Positions 34,945-43,883 of a stretch of DNA of 64,000 nucleotides are shown here, one piece after another. Within the stretch, counting starts at the first letter, position 1. Every line of letters begins with the position of its first letter. Position numbers and translations under genes: made by a program. The notes under the pieces are model-generated. The model was not told the DNA's origin. It did no database searches and was given only the letters and a program-made list of their open reading frames with translations. Source of the stretch: DAINRZ01 sp964634885 (GTDB lineage Bacteria > Bacteroidota > Ignavibacteria > Kapaibacteriales > UBA2268); contig CAZWLN010000010.1 of the NCBI GenBank assembly GCA_964634885.1, positions 1 through 64,000 on the forward strand, read 5' to 3'.

Positions 34945-35790
34945 ATGAGAATAACCGTAACAGTTGTTTTTTTGATGCTCTTTACCCTGAACTGCTCCGG
35001 TAAGGACCATCGGAAACCTGTCGATGAGATCGGCTATGACCTGTCGGCGCCGTCCAAAACATGGAAACTGCCGGGCAGCCTGAAAGAGGTTTCGGGCATT
35101 ACCTTCATCGACTCTGTAAGGCTCGCTTGTGTGCAGGACGAGAAAGGCATCATTTACATATTCAATACTCTGTCGGGTAAGGTCGAAAACAGGTTCGACG
35201 TTCTTCCCAATGGCGATTACGAGGGAATTGCTTTTGACGGCAATTCCTATTATATGCTCCGTAGCGACGGCATTATTTTCGTCGTTTCAGACACTATTGC
35301 CGAAGTCGAAGTAAACACCGGATCTGAAAACAACGAAGGCCTGTTCTTCGACAAAGCCGGCGGCAGGCTGCTGATTGCCACCAAAAAACGAAGCGAAGAC
35401 CGCAGCAGGCATCAAAGGTTCATCTGGTCTGTTCGTGTGCCCGGTTATATACCTGACGGCAATCCGGCTCTCGTCATCGATTTTATGGCCCTCGGCGAAT
35501 TCCGCAGGCAATCCGAGAACAAAGGGAAAAAGCAGATTGAGTTCAACCCCTCGGAGCTTGCCGTCCATCCCAAAACTTCCGACATATACCTGATCTCTTC
35601 GGAGGATAGCGCCATTCTTGTTTACACAAAGGATAAACAGATAAAGTTTGCAGGCAGGCTTAACCCCGGCCTGATGCCTCAACCCGAGGGTATTGCCTTC
35701 GACAGGGACGGCAGCATGTACATCTCTTCCGAAGGTGTTGACGGTAAAGCCTCCATCACTATGTTCAAATATTATGGTAAAAATCGATGA
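34945..35790 (+). CDS. SdiA-regulated-like (YjiK-type) propeller lipoprotein
   Basis: 281 aa. Lipoprotein signal with lipobox LNCS (Cys about 17). The rest matches the SdiA-regulated beta-propeller family: WKLPGSLKEVSGITFID, NGDYEGIAFDGNSYYMLRSDG, NNEGLFFDKAGGRLLIATKK, FNPSELAVHPKTSDIYLISSED, MPQPEGIAFDRDGSMYISSEG. Members are envelope proteins with possible Ca-binding or esterase-like folds; the role is not firmly known. Its stop overlaps the start of the barrel gene (ATGA), so the two are translationally coupled and may act together at the outer membrane. Confidence 0.82.
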   Translation: MRITVTVVFLMLFTLNCSGKDHRKPVDEIGYDLSAPSKTWKLPGSLKEVSGITFIDSVRLACVQDEKGIIYIFNTLSGKVENRFDVLPNGDYEGIAFDGNSYYMLRSDGIIFVVSDTIAEVEVNTGSENNEGLFFDKAGGRLLIATKKRSEDRSRHQRFIWSVRVPGYIPDGNPALVIDFMALGEFRRQSENKGKKQIEFNPSELAVHPKTSDIYLISSEDSAILVYTKDKQIKFAGRLNPGLMPQPEGIAFDRDGSMYISSEGVDGKASITMFKYYGKNR

Positions 35791-36602
35791 AACCAATTAA
35801 TCAGTTATGGAAAATAGTCTTCTCTTCTTTTGTTGCAGCCCTGCTTCCTGCTTTGCCGCTGACGGCAGACAGTGTCAAGCCGCAGGACGCAGTACCTGTT
35901 GAGATATGGTCCTGGGGCCTGACAGCCGGCTACAGTTACAACAGCTATTCTGCCGACCTGAGGCCCCTGCCGTCGATTACTACCGATATTCCCACCCAGG
36001 CAAAAGCCGACGAGGGCAATTTCTTCTTTGGCGCTGTCTTTGAACTGCCGTTTTCGAGTGTCCTATCACTTCAGGCAAAAGCCCTCTACTGCAAGGAAAG
36101 CCCTGTCATTACTGCAACGTCTAAAGGACCCTTACAGTTGTCCGGTGCCGATGTCAACGGCCTGCTCAGGCACTCGCTCGACCTGGACCTCGACAACGTA
36201 AGGCTCGAACTATGCGCTAAAGTCGCCCTGCCATGGCGCCTTTCCCTTCTTGGAGGCCTGTACGGCGGATATAATTTCAGCAATAAATTCCATCACAAAC
36301 AGATTGCTCTGTCTCCTGAAGGAGCAGTATTCCCCGGCGGAGAAAAAGCAATCACCTATTCCTATGATACCGAAGTGTCGGCGGGATACTGTTCAGGTTT
36401 CATCTTTGGCGCCGGTTACGACTTCATCAGATCGCGGAAAAACAGCCTGACCTTCGACCTGAGATACAACATCGGCATGGCTGACATACGCAATCCCTTC
36501 GTTGCAGACGTTTACGCTGTAAGAGCCGGACTGTCTTTCAGGTTCATCGTCTTCAGCGGCGATGAAGCTCCTGAACCGGAAGGACTGGCTGCCGCTCACT
36601 GA
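35787..36602 (+). CDS. Outer-membrane beta-barrel protein
   Basis: 271 aa. Signal peptide (about 1-29, ending LPLTADS). Strand-rich sequence with alternating hydrophobics (VEIWSWGLTAGYSYNSYSADL, LLGGLYGGYNFSNKF, SAGYCSGFIFGAGYDF, LTFDLRYNIGMADI, AVRAGLSFRFIVF) typical of an 8-10-stranded PorT/OmpA-like barrel. Overlaps the preceding lipoprotein gene by 4 nt. The C-terminal tail after the final strand is charged and short. Confidence 0.75.
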   Translation: MKPINQLWKIVFSSFVAALLPALPLTADSVKPQDAVPVEIWSWGLTAGYSYNSYSADLRPLPSITTDIPTQAKADEGNFFFGAVFELPFSSVLSLQAKALYCKESPVITATSKGPLQLSGADVNGLLRHSLDLDLDNVRLELCAKVALPWRLSLLGGLYGGYNFSNKFHHKQIALSPEGAVFPGGEKAITYSYDTEVSAGYCSGFIFGAGYDFIRSRKNSLTFDLRYNIGMADIRNPFVADVYAVRAGLSFRFIVFSGDEAPEPEGLAAAH

Positions 36603-36654
36603 CCGTCCATCATCAAGCGGACGACTTTTAACAATTCATTTGTAAAAAATTCCG

Positions 36655-36662
36655 TAATTTTG
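36655..36662 (+). promoter_or_regulatory. Candidate -7 box for prfB
   Basis: TAATTTTG, identical to the tRNA-Asn -7 box, about 40 nt before the prfB start. No good -33 TTG at the right distance. Confidence 0.4.
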
Positions 36663-36701
36663 TAATTATTTATTAATTCAATTAATTATTTGGGATGATT
36701 G

Positions 36702-37806
36702 ATGTTTGAGCCATTAAAAGACAGAATAGCAGATTTGAAAGAACGGAGCCTGAAACTGCGGAGGTTTCTTTGATATAGACGGGAAAACCGGGGAGGTCAA
36801 CACCAACCTGGCCATGAGCGAACAGGACGACTTCTGGGACGACCCGGCCGCAGCCCAGGCAGTAATGCAGAAGATCTCCGGCCTCAAGGAATGGATTACA
36901 GACTGGGACAATACTAATAAGTCGATTGAAGACGCCGAGGCAATGCTGACACTTGCCGAAGAAGAAAAGGACGAAACCCTGGAACCTGAAATTGCCGAAG
37001 AAGTGGACAAAGCCGCCCGTGTCGTTGCCGATCTCGAACTGCGCAACCTCCTCTCCGGCAGGGATGACCCCAGGAATGCCCTCCTGACCATTCACTCCGG
37101 AGCCGGTGGCACCGAAGCACAGGATTGGGCAGAGATGCTCCTGAGATTGTATTCCCGCTGGGGTGAAAGGAAAAATTACAAAGTCTATCTTGTCGATGAA
37201 CTGGAAGGAGACGGCGCCGGCATCAAATCGGCAACAATCGAAGTCGTCGGCAAATTCGCCTACGGTTACCTCAAAGCTGAAAACGGCGTGCACCGCCTCG
37301 TACGCATCTCCCCCTTCGACTCGAACGCCCGCAGGCACACCTCTTTCGCCTCCGTATTTGTCTATCCCGAAGTTGACGACGACGTAGAGATCGAAGTCAA
37401 CCCTGCCGATGTCGTACTCGAGACCTTCAGGTCCGGCGGCAAAGGCGGACAGAACGTAAACAAAGTTGAAACCGCCGTCAGGCTGCGCCACATTCCTTCT
37501 GGAATCATCGTTTCCTGCCAGCAGGAACGTTCCCAGGGCCAGAACAGGGAACGTGCAATGAAGATGCTCAAGTCGCGCCTCTACCAGAAAAAAATGGAAG
37601 AGGAAGAAGCAGCGAAAGCAGCAATCGAAGGCACAAAAAAGAAGATTGAATGGGGCAGCCAGATCCGCTCCTATGTCTTCCAGCCTTACACCATGGTGAA
37701 CGACCACCGGTCGGAACTGAAAAGGACCGACATACAGGCCGTGATGGACGGCGACATAGATGATTTTATTAAAGCATATTTATTGCTTGGTGAAAACGGA
37801 AATTAA
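36702..37806 (+). CDS. prfB: Peptide chain release factor 2, with programmed +1 frameshift
   Basis: About 367 aa after frameshifting. The first 23 codons (ATG at 36702) end at an in-frame TGA (36771-36773); skipping one base (CTT-T-GAT) enters the main frame, which continues DIDGKTGEVN and then MSEQDDFWDD. The main frame carries the stop-recognition motif SPF (RISPFDSNARRHTSF) and the catalytic GGQ (GGKGGQNVNKVETAVR). RF2 terminates at UGA and UAA. Conceptual translation from 36814 alone loses about 37 N-terminal residues and is not the native start. Autoregulation by RF2 level through the frameshift is the established mechanism. It is followed 15 nt later by an AAA-TPR gene. Confidence 0.95.
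36758..36774 (+). promoter_or_regulatory. Programmed +1 frameshift site of prfB
   Basis: A Shine-Dalgarno-like GCGGAGG (to 36764), 3-nt spacer TTT, slippery CTT (36768-36770), and TGA followed by T. Same layout as the classical RF2 site (SD, 3 nt, CTTTGA), with T instead of the usual C after the stop codon. Confidence 0.92.
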
Positions 37807-37821
37807 TAGTAGCTTGTAATT

Positions 37822-39927
37822 ATGGCTAAAGACTTAACTGGGGATATTTTTTTTACCAGGGAGCTCGCCGCCTTCCGCGACAGGCTTCACAGGCTCCATT
37901 CCGGCAACGGAACCATCTTCTGCGTTACCGGCGAGTCCGGCATGGGCAAAACCTATCTGTTAAATGCTATCGACGGGCTTTGTGCTTCAAACAACGTTAA
38001 CCTGATGCATGCCTATGTCAAAACACAAGCGCCAATCGGCAAGTTCGACGTGTCGAACATTCAGCCCCTGGCGCCTTTTACCAAGGCATATGAGAATCTG
38101 CTTTCGGCAGACGAAGCCAAAGTAAAAAAACAATTCGCACTCAAAGCCGGCCTGACCGTATTGAGCGGCATACCCATCGCAGGCGACTTTTTCTATATGA
38201 TCAAGGAGCTTGGAAGGGACTGGCGTGAGTACCGCCGCGACAAATCCTCGGCTAACACAAATAAGGTGAGTGCAGGAGCAGCAGACTATTACGACACCCT
38301 CTGTTCCTTCGCAGACAAAGCGCCGCTGGCATTGCTGATCGACGACATGCAGTGGTCCGACGCCCAGTCAATCGAACTGCTTAACCTGATTGCTGAAAAC
38401 CTGCTGAAGATTCCGGTAATCATCGTTATAGCATACAGGAAAACCGACCTGGAAAGAAAAGGCTCCCCTCTCCAGTCGTTTGTTACCCATCATCTGGGAA
38501 AAAATCCGGATGTGATGGAGATTGACCTGCAGCCTTTCGGAAGAAACCAACTGACGGAAATGTGCCGGTTCCTTCTGCCGAGATACAAATCGGACAAACG
38601 TTTTGAGGACTGGATTTTCGACAGGTCATACGGCATTCCCGGAGTCATTGCAGAGTACCTGAATTTCTTCAGGCAGAAATCCCCTTTCAGGGATGACGGC
38701 ACACTCGACGACAATTTTGACAACATCGATTTCTACCCTGTGTCGGTACAGGCTGCTTTTACAGAAATACTCTCGAAATTCTCCGACGAAGAAAAGAATA
38801 TCCTGTCGATATGCAGCGCCGAAGGCAGGCGGTTTTCGGCAATCATTGTCTCCGACCTGATGAACACCGACGTCCTGACGACAATCAAGAAGCTTCGCAG
38901 CATTCAGAACAGGACCGGTATAATTAAAAGCATCGGCGCCCAGTACAGGTATGGAGTCAAGTCCACTGTCTATGAGTTCACACAGTCGTTTTACCACAGT
39001 TTCTTCGAAACATCACTCGAATACGAAGAGCACGTAGCGTTGCACGGCCAGATTGCCGCCTTGCTGAAACAGAAATACGACGAAGCCGAAAGCGAAAACA
39101 TCAGGCAGGAAATTGCGCCGTTCCTTGCGGCCCACAGTTCCGAGTCCGGAGACGAGGAAACCGCCAAATCGATGCTCTTAGTAGCAGCAAAGACTGCACA
39201 GGAATACGGCAGCAAAGAGATGGTGGAAAGCGCTTACCAAAGCTTCCGACTGATTGAAGAAAAAGGGCTTACCCCCGTTAACACCGAAGAGAAAGAAGCC
39301 AGCCCCGAAAGCGAAATATTCAAATCAATTATGCAACGGGCTGAATACGACTATTCCTCAGGTAACGGCAACAGTTCCAACGGCAATTCCGATTACCCCG
39401 GCGGAGGCAATGGGGAAGTCTTTGAAAAGGATTTCGTCGCCATCCGCAAAGCCATTGTTGACGCCTATCACCAGGGTAAATACCAGCTTGCGGCAGACAC
39501 TGCTTCCGATTACCTGAAACAGAACGAGAACCATCTCCGCTCCTATGAGAAATCGATATTGATCAGCATCGCTGTGAAATCGTACATAGAACTTACAGAC
39601 CTGAGTATGGCCGAACAATTCTCTTCCAAAGGTGAAGAACTGATCAAAAATGAGAACGACCCGGTGTCGGAGTGTTTCATCCTGAACTCACAAGCCATTC
39701 TCCTTACTGTACTGGGTAAACAGGCAAAAGCTGACGACATCCTCAGGAGAGCAGCACAGACGGCCCTCAATATGCCCGCAGAACTGCGGCTGCTTACCAT
39801 GGCAAACATTGCATCGGCTTACAAAGAATCGGATCCGAAGAAAGCCGCCAAGTATTATTCTGCCATCAGGACCTTGGGAAGAAGCCTCCACTATGACGAC
39901 TTCCTCAGGGATTTGGGAATACAATGA
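37822..39927 (+). CDS. AAA/STAND-type ATPase with TPR-like C-terminus
   Basis: 701 aa. N-terminal AAA_16-like ATPase: Walker A TGESGMGKT (about 33-41), Walker B ALLLIDDMQWSD-type (LALLIDDMQWSDAQS, about 170), then sensor/arginine regions (VIIVIAYRKTD) and a winged-helix part. The second half is helical with TPR-like repeats (GKYQLAADTASDYLKQNENHLRSYEK; LTDLSMAEQFSSKGEELIKNENDPVSECFILNSQA), interrupted by a Ser/Asn/Gly-rich linker (about 513-535). Domain order recalls LuxR/adenylate-cyclase-linked STAND ATPases, but no DNA-binding or cyclase domain is present. Cytoplasmic; function unknown. Perhaps co-transcribed with prfB (15 nt gap). Confidence 0.75.
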   Translation: MAKDLTGDIFFTRELAAFRDRLHRLHSGNGTIFCVTGESGMGKTYLLNAIDGLCASNNVNLMHAYVKTQAPIGKFDVSNIQPLAPFTKAYENLLSADEAKVKKQFALKAGLTVLSGIPIAGDFFYMIKELGRDWREYRRDKSSANTNKVSAGAADYYDTLCSFADKAPLALLIDDMQWSDAQSIELLNLIAENLLKIPVIIVIAYRKTDLERKGSPLQSFVTHHLGKNPDVMEIDLQPFGRNQLTEMCRFLLPRYKSDKRFEDWIFDRSYGIPGVIAEYLNFFRQKSPFRDDGTLDDNFDNIDFYPVSVQAAFTEILSKFSDEEKNILSICSAEGRRFSAIIVSDLMNTDVLTTIKKLRSIQNRTGIIKSIGAQYRYGVKSTVYEFTQSFYHSFFETSLEYEEHVALHGQIAALLKQKYDEAESENIRQEIAPFLAAHSSESGDEETAKSMLLVAAKTAQEYGSKEMVESAYQSFRLIEEKGLTPVNTEEKEASPESEIFKSIMQRAEYDYSSGNGNSSNGNSDYPGGGNGEVFEKDFVAIRKAIVDAYHQGKYQLAADTASDYLKQNENHLRSYEKSILISIAVKSYIELTDLSMAEQFSSKGEELIKNENDPVSECFILNSQAILLTVLGKQAKADDILRRAAQTALNMPAELRLLTMANIASAYKESDPKKAAKYYSAIRTLGRSLHYDDFLRDLGIQ

Positions 39928-40175
39928 TTTCTATTATAAGACTTTCCGTAATTGCTTGCAAGGACAGAGAAATTACATATCTGTATTATCAGGTAGAAAA
40001 CGAATGTATATCAGTGTCGGCAGGAGTAATGACATAATAAACGGAGTTACAATTCTCAGTTGCTATTCATACTTGTGATGATCCGGATTCATTTAATAAA
40101 ATTTACAATTCATTTCTACGTTATTGAATTTTGAAAAAAAATAAGTGTTTAGTTAACAAATAAACGAGTATTGAT

Positions 40176-41291
40176 ATGAAAAAACTGTTATTCATCGCTT
40201 TCTTACTATCGATGCCTCTGGTTGCCTGCCAGGAAGACAACAGCGGGAAAAAGGATGCTATGGCTCAGGACAGCACCGCCAGCCACGATTCTACAAAAAT
40301 CAAATTCGGGACAATGGAATTCGAACCTGGGCAATTGCCGCCCAAGCCTGAAGTCAGTAAAGACGTCGTTGACGATTACAGTTACATGATCGGCTATGAC
40401 CTGGCGATGGGCCTGATTAATGAAAAGGTAAAAAGAGACTACAACGTATTTGCAGATGCCGTAATTGACAGAATGATGCGTAAGCCCCTGAAACTCAACT
40501 CCAAACAGATTATGGACATAAGGGAAAAAACAAATGCTGTCTTCGAAAAGCATTACAAGAATTTAAAACCCGAAGAGTATATTAAGAATCCACCCGTCAT
40601 TCCCGAAGACCTGCTCAAAGACTACAGCTATATGCTTGGCGTTGACATGGCAATCTCGATGGATCCCGGTGAAATACAGGTCAATTATGATCAAATAAAA
40701 ACAGGCATTCTCGACGCCGCCGCCAATCGTCCTTACAGGTTCTCCGAAGAACGCAGGGCGAAAATGGGAGAAACATACGCCAACCTGATGAACTATTACG
40801 GCTATGCCAAGCAACTGAAATGGCAGGCCAATTCAAAGAAAATGGAAAAAGAGAGCAACGCATGGTTCGACAAAATGAAAGCTTCCGGCGAATACGTCAT
40901 GGATAAAGATAGTTTTCTGTATAAAGTGGTTGTTAAAGGAAAGGGCAAACAGGCTCAGGCTGACGATGAGGTGGCTTTTCACCTGAAATCATACCACTTT
41001 AACGGAGATGTGATTGACAACAGCTATGATAGGGTCGATCCTATCAAGGCACCCCTCGGCCAAACAGTAAAGATTTTTACAGCCGCAATATCAAAAATGA
41101 CTGTTGGAAGCAAATGGATTGTTATTGCTCCCGCATCGATGACCTTCGGCGAAAGAGGAATGCCGCCTGATTACTATCCCAACGAACCTATAATTTTCGA
41201 ATTTGAATTATTAAAAATTATCGGGAAAGTAAAAGCTAAGCCTCAGAGTGGACCTCAGGGAGGCCCGCAACCCGGACCGCGTCAGCGCTGA
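40176..41291 (+). CDS. FKBP-type peptidyl-prolyl isomerase lipoprotein
   Basis: 371 aa. Lipoprotein signal with lipobox VACQ (Cys about 18). Two FKBP_N-like dimerisation units (DVVDDYSYMIGYDLAMGLI...; DLLKDYSYMLGVDMAISMD...) precede a C-terminal FKBP domain (about 240-350: KVVVKGKGKQAQADDEVAFHLKSYHFNGDVIDNSYDR; WIVIAPASMTFGERGMPPDYYPNEPIIFEFELLKI). The tail is Pro/Gly/Gln-rich. FkpA/Mip-type periplasmic chaperone; the active-site pattern is partly diverged. The tandem N units are unusual but consistent with internal duplication. Strong terminator downstream. Confidence 0.85.
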   Translation: MKKLLFIAFLLSMPLVACQEDNSGKKDAMAQDSTASHDSTKIKFGTMEFEPGQLPPKPEVSKDVVDDYSYMIGYDLAMGLINEKVKRDYNVFADAVIDRMMRKPLKLNSKQIMDIREKTNAVFEKHYKNLKPEEYIKNPPVIPEDLLKDYSYMLGVDMAISMDPGEIQVNYDQIKTGILDAAANRPYRFSEERRAKMGETYANLMNYYGYAKQLKWQANSKKMEKESNAWFDKMKASGEYVMDKDSFLYKVVVKGKGKQAQADDEVAFHLKSYHFNGDVIDNSYDRVDPIKAPLGQTVKIFTAAISKMTVGSKWIVIAPASMTFGERGMPPDYYPNEPIIFEFELLKIIGKVKAKPQSGPQGGPQPGPRQR

Positions 41292-41322
41292 TATTTGGCC
41301 GCGATTAATACAATAGAAATTG

Positions 41323-41362
41323 AACCTTCCGGATGTTCACAGGCTTCGGAAGGTTTTTTTTT
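41323..41362 (+). terminator. Terminator of the FKBP gene
   Basis: AACCTTCCG / CGGAAGGTT stem (9 bp) around a 15-nt loop, followed by a T tract. Confidence 0.88.
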
Positions 41363-41439
41363 GTGTTTACACTGAGAAAAAAAGCGACAATCATGTCACT
41401 CATTCCAAGTTGTTGCTGATATTTATGATTATTGCCGGG

Positions 41440-42400
41440 CCATGAGTTGAAAGAAAAAGGCTGTACCGGCGGATAGACCGACTCCACCTCAGAGGTACCA
41501 ATCACGGCTTTTCCTGAACAAGGGGCAGCAGCCCCTTGTTCAATCGTAGGGACTGTCTTCCTTAACAAACTTGAAAAACTTGAAAAACTTGATGAACTTG
41601 ATGAACTTGACAAACTGATACACCCCATCCCAGCCTTCCCCAAGGGGAATTATTCCCCGGGGGGAAGGGGCAATCCGACTCCACCATAGAGGTGGAGTAC
41701 ATCTTGACGCTCCAGGAACGGAGTAGATTGTTTCTATCTCTTTCCTGCCCACGCCATAAATGGCGTGGCTATTGGGAGAGGGAAAAGCCCCTGCGGGGCT
41801 GTTTTTATGAACTACAATCATGTCACCCCTACGGGGTTATGTCCCCTAATATTTACTTTACAAACTTTATGAACTTTACAAACTTGACGAACTTGATAAA
41901 CTTTATGAACTTGATAAACTTTATGAACTTGATAAACTTTATGAACTTTACAAACTTTACAAACTTGACAAACTTGATAAACTTTACTAACTAATAACCC
42001 CATCCCAGCCTTCCCCAAGGGGAATTATTCCCCAAGGGGAAGGAGATAGAAGCCCCGTGGAAACTGCTTCTTCTTACTTGATAAACTTGATGGACTTTAC
42101 GAACTTGATAAACTTGACAAACTGATACACCCCATCCCAGCCTTCCCCAAGGGGAATTATTCCCCGGGGGGAAGGAGATAGAAGCCCCGTGGAAACTGCT
42201 TCTTCTTACTTGATAAACTTGANNNNNNNNNNNNNNNNNNNNNNNNNNNNNNNNNNNNNNNNNNNNNNNNNNNNNNNNNNNNNNNNNNNNNNNNNNNNNN
42301 NNNNNNNNNNNNNNNNNNNNNNGGGAAGGAGATAGAAGCCCCGTGGAAACTGCTTCTTCTTACTTGATAAACTTGATAAACTTTATGAACTTGATAAACT
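41440..42400. repeat. Composite intergenic repeat array: short palindromes, AACTTGAT minisatellite, and CCCCATCCC blocks
   Basis: 41440-41840 holds several small palindromes (CCCCTTG-type, CTCCACC..GGTGGAG, CCACGCC..GGCGTGG, GCCCCTGCGGGGC, CCCCTACGGGG). Tracts of AACTTGATAAACTTTATG units occur at about 41570-41615, 41855-41990, 42078-42122, 42206-42222 and 42363-42407. Between them a ~100-bp block (CACCCCATCCCAGCCTTCCCC... AAGGAGATAGAAGCCCCG...CTTCTTCTTACTTGA) recurs at about 42000, 42127 and 42323. The array runs into the 3' end of rsmI. Frames open through it are repeat artefacts. Confidence 0.9.
42223..42322. other. Assembly gap (100 N)
   Basis: Exactly 100 N within the composite repeat; true length unknown. 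The sequence on both sides is the same repeat block, so the repeat itself caused the break. Confidence 0.98.
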
Positions 42401-43099
42401 TTACAAACCGGCTGCGCCTTCGAGCAGGATGACGAATTCTCCTTTTACAGCCTGGCGCGAAGCAAGGGCTAACCTGCACGAAGCAATTGTCCCGCGGATG
42501 AATTCCTCATGTATCTTTGTCAGTTCCCTTGCCAGGCATATCCTTCTTTCGGCGCCGCATATGGCTTCCAGTTCTTCGAGAGTCTTCAGCACTTTGTACG
42601 GCGATTCGTAAAGTATGGCTGTCGATGTCTCTTCTGCCACAGCTTTGAAAAAACGCTGCCTGCCTTTTTTCTGTGGCGGGAAACCGAAGAATTTGAAATT
42701 ATTCACTGCAAGGCCGCTGGCTGTCAGTGCCGGAAGCATGGCCGAGGGGCCGGGAAGAGGTACTATGGGTACTCCTGCGGCAATTGCAGCTGCCACCAGC
42801 CTGTAGCCGGGATCTGAAAGGCAGGGAGTGCCGGCGTCGGTAACGAGGGCAACGGACGCCCCGTTTCGTATCAGTTCTGCAATCTCCGGCGCTTTCTCCG
42901 CTTCATTGTGTTCGTGGTAGCTGATGAGCCTCTTCTTTTCGATTTTCAGAAGCTTCAGCAGATTGCCTGTGTGGCGTGTGTCCTCGCAGGCGATGTAATC
43001 TGCGCCGGATAGAATGCTGACGGCTCTCAGCGTAATATCCTCCAGGTTGCCGATTGGTGTCGGAACGAGGTAAAGAGCTGCTTCCGGTTTATTGTCCAT
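42401..43099 (-). CDS. rsmI: 16S rRNA (cytidine-1402-2'-O)-methyltransferase
   Basis: 232 aa. Tetrapyrrole-methylase fold with RsmI signatures: LYLVPTPIGNLEDITLRA at the N-terminus, CEDTRHTGNLLKLL, SYHEHNE, LVTDAGTPCLSDPGYRLV, FFGFPPQKKGRQRFF, TAILYESPYKVLKTL and CLARELTKIHEEFIRGT. Methylates the 2'-O of C1402 in 16S rRNA with SAM. It is short because the C-terminal small domain of the E. coli protein (~50 aa) is missing, which is common in this phylum. The stop TAA lies within the first minisatellite unit. It overlaps tadA by 11 nt. Confidence 0.93.
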   Translation of the reverse strand: MDNKPEAALYLVPTPIGNLEDITLRAVSILSGADYIACEDTRHTGNLLKLLKIEKKRLISYHEHNEAEKAPEIAELIRNGASVALVTDAGTPCLSDPGYRLVAAAIAAGVPIVPLPGPSAMLPALTASGLAVNNFKFFGFPPQKKGRQRFFKAVAEETSTAILYESPYKVLKTLEELEAICGAERRICLARELTKIHEEFIRGTIASCRLALASRQAVKGEFVILLEGAAGL

Positions 43100-43562
43100 T
43101 GATTTTCCTGTTGTTTCTTAATTCTTGGAAAAAGTCCTTAATCAATTGCGAACATTCCTTTTCGAGTATGCCGCGTACAACGTTGCACCTGTGGTTGAGC
43201 CTTTTGTCCTCGACGATTGAATACAGGCTGCCGCAGGCTCCAGTCTTAGGGTCGGCTGCGCCGGTGTAGAGTGTGCCGATTCTCGCCAGTACAATGGCGC
43301 CGGCGCACATGGAACAAGGCTCGAGAGTTACGTACATGTCGCAGCCTGTCAGGTGTTTGTATCCGGTTCTGCGGACAGCGGACCTGATGGCCCTGATTTC
43401 GGCATGATCGAGAGGGTCGCCGCTGTGTTCTATGCGGTTGTAACCCCTGCCGACGATTACCCCGTCTTTAACTATTACGGCGCCGACAGGCACGTCCCCG
43501 CTTTTCAGGGAGTTACGTGCTGCCTTCAGCGCTTTCTTCATATATATTTCTTCCTGCCGCAT
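43089..43562 (-). CDS. tadA: tRNA-specific adenosine deaminase
   Basis: 157 aa, family-normal. Zinc cytidine/deoxycytidylate deaminase fold: catalytic HAE (PLDHAEIRAIRSA) and PCSMCAGAIVLARIG, plus the TadA-typical GACGSLYSI loop and C-terminal FFQELR. Deaminates A34 to inosine in tRNA-Arg(ACG). Overlaps rsmI start by 11 nt, so the two are co-translated. Confidence 0.93.
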   Translation of the reverse strand: MRQEEIYMKKALKAARNSLKSGDVPVGAVIVKDGVIVGRGYNRIEHSGDPLDHAEIRAIRSAVRRTGYKHLTGCDMYVTLEPCSMCAGAIVLARIGTLYTGAADPKTGACGSLYSIVEDKRLNHRCNVVRGILEKECSQLIKDFFQELRNNRKINGQ

Positions 43563-43604
43563 ATTATTTCATCTTTTCAGGCACTCTTGTCCTGAAATAC
43601 CCTC

Positions 43605-43883
43605 ACTAAAAATTCTGAATTCTGAATTCTGAATGCTGAGCCGAGTGCAGCGAGACCGGCGAAACCAATTCAGAACTCATCACTCTTTTAACCGGCCACC
43701 AATCACTGACTACCAGCCACCAGCCACTGACCACCAGCCACTGACCACCGACCACCAGTCACTGACCACCGACCACCAGTCACTGACCACCGACCACCAG
43801 TCACTAACCACCAGCCACCGATCACTGACTACCAGCCACTGACCACCAGCCACTGACCACCAGCCACTAACCACCAGCCACTA
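43605..43883. repeat. CCACCAGCC minisatellite (gene-end repeat, copy 3)
   Basis: GAATTCTGAATTCTGAATTCTGAAT direct-repeat lead (about 43612-43636), a unique spacer, then 7-bp CCACCAG/CCACTGA/CCACCGA units from 43697 to 43880. The last unit runs into the stop codon of the aminotransferase gene. Same organisation and orientation relative to a minus-strand gene as at 4705-4930. The whole interval 43563-43880 is occupied by this element. Confidence 0.9.

Noticed and set aside
41692..41994. 100-residue ORF with NLINFMN-type repeats
   Set aside because: Translation of the AACTTGAT minisatellite; no ribosome site and other frames are also open.
42401..43099. RsmI truncated by the repeat
   Set aside because: The length matches short RsmI proteins that end after the KGEFVILLEG strand, so the missing C-terminal domain is probably normal for the group.
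43633..43842. ORF with TTDHQSL-type repeats
   Set aside because: Translation of the CCACCAG minisatellite; no coding evidence.
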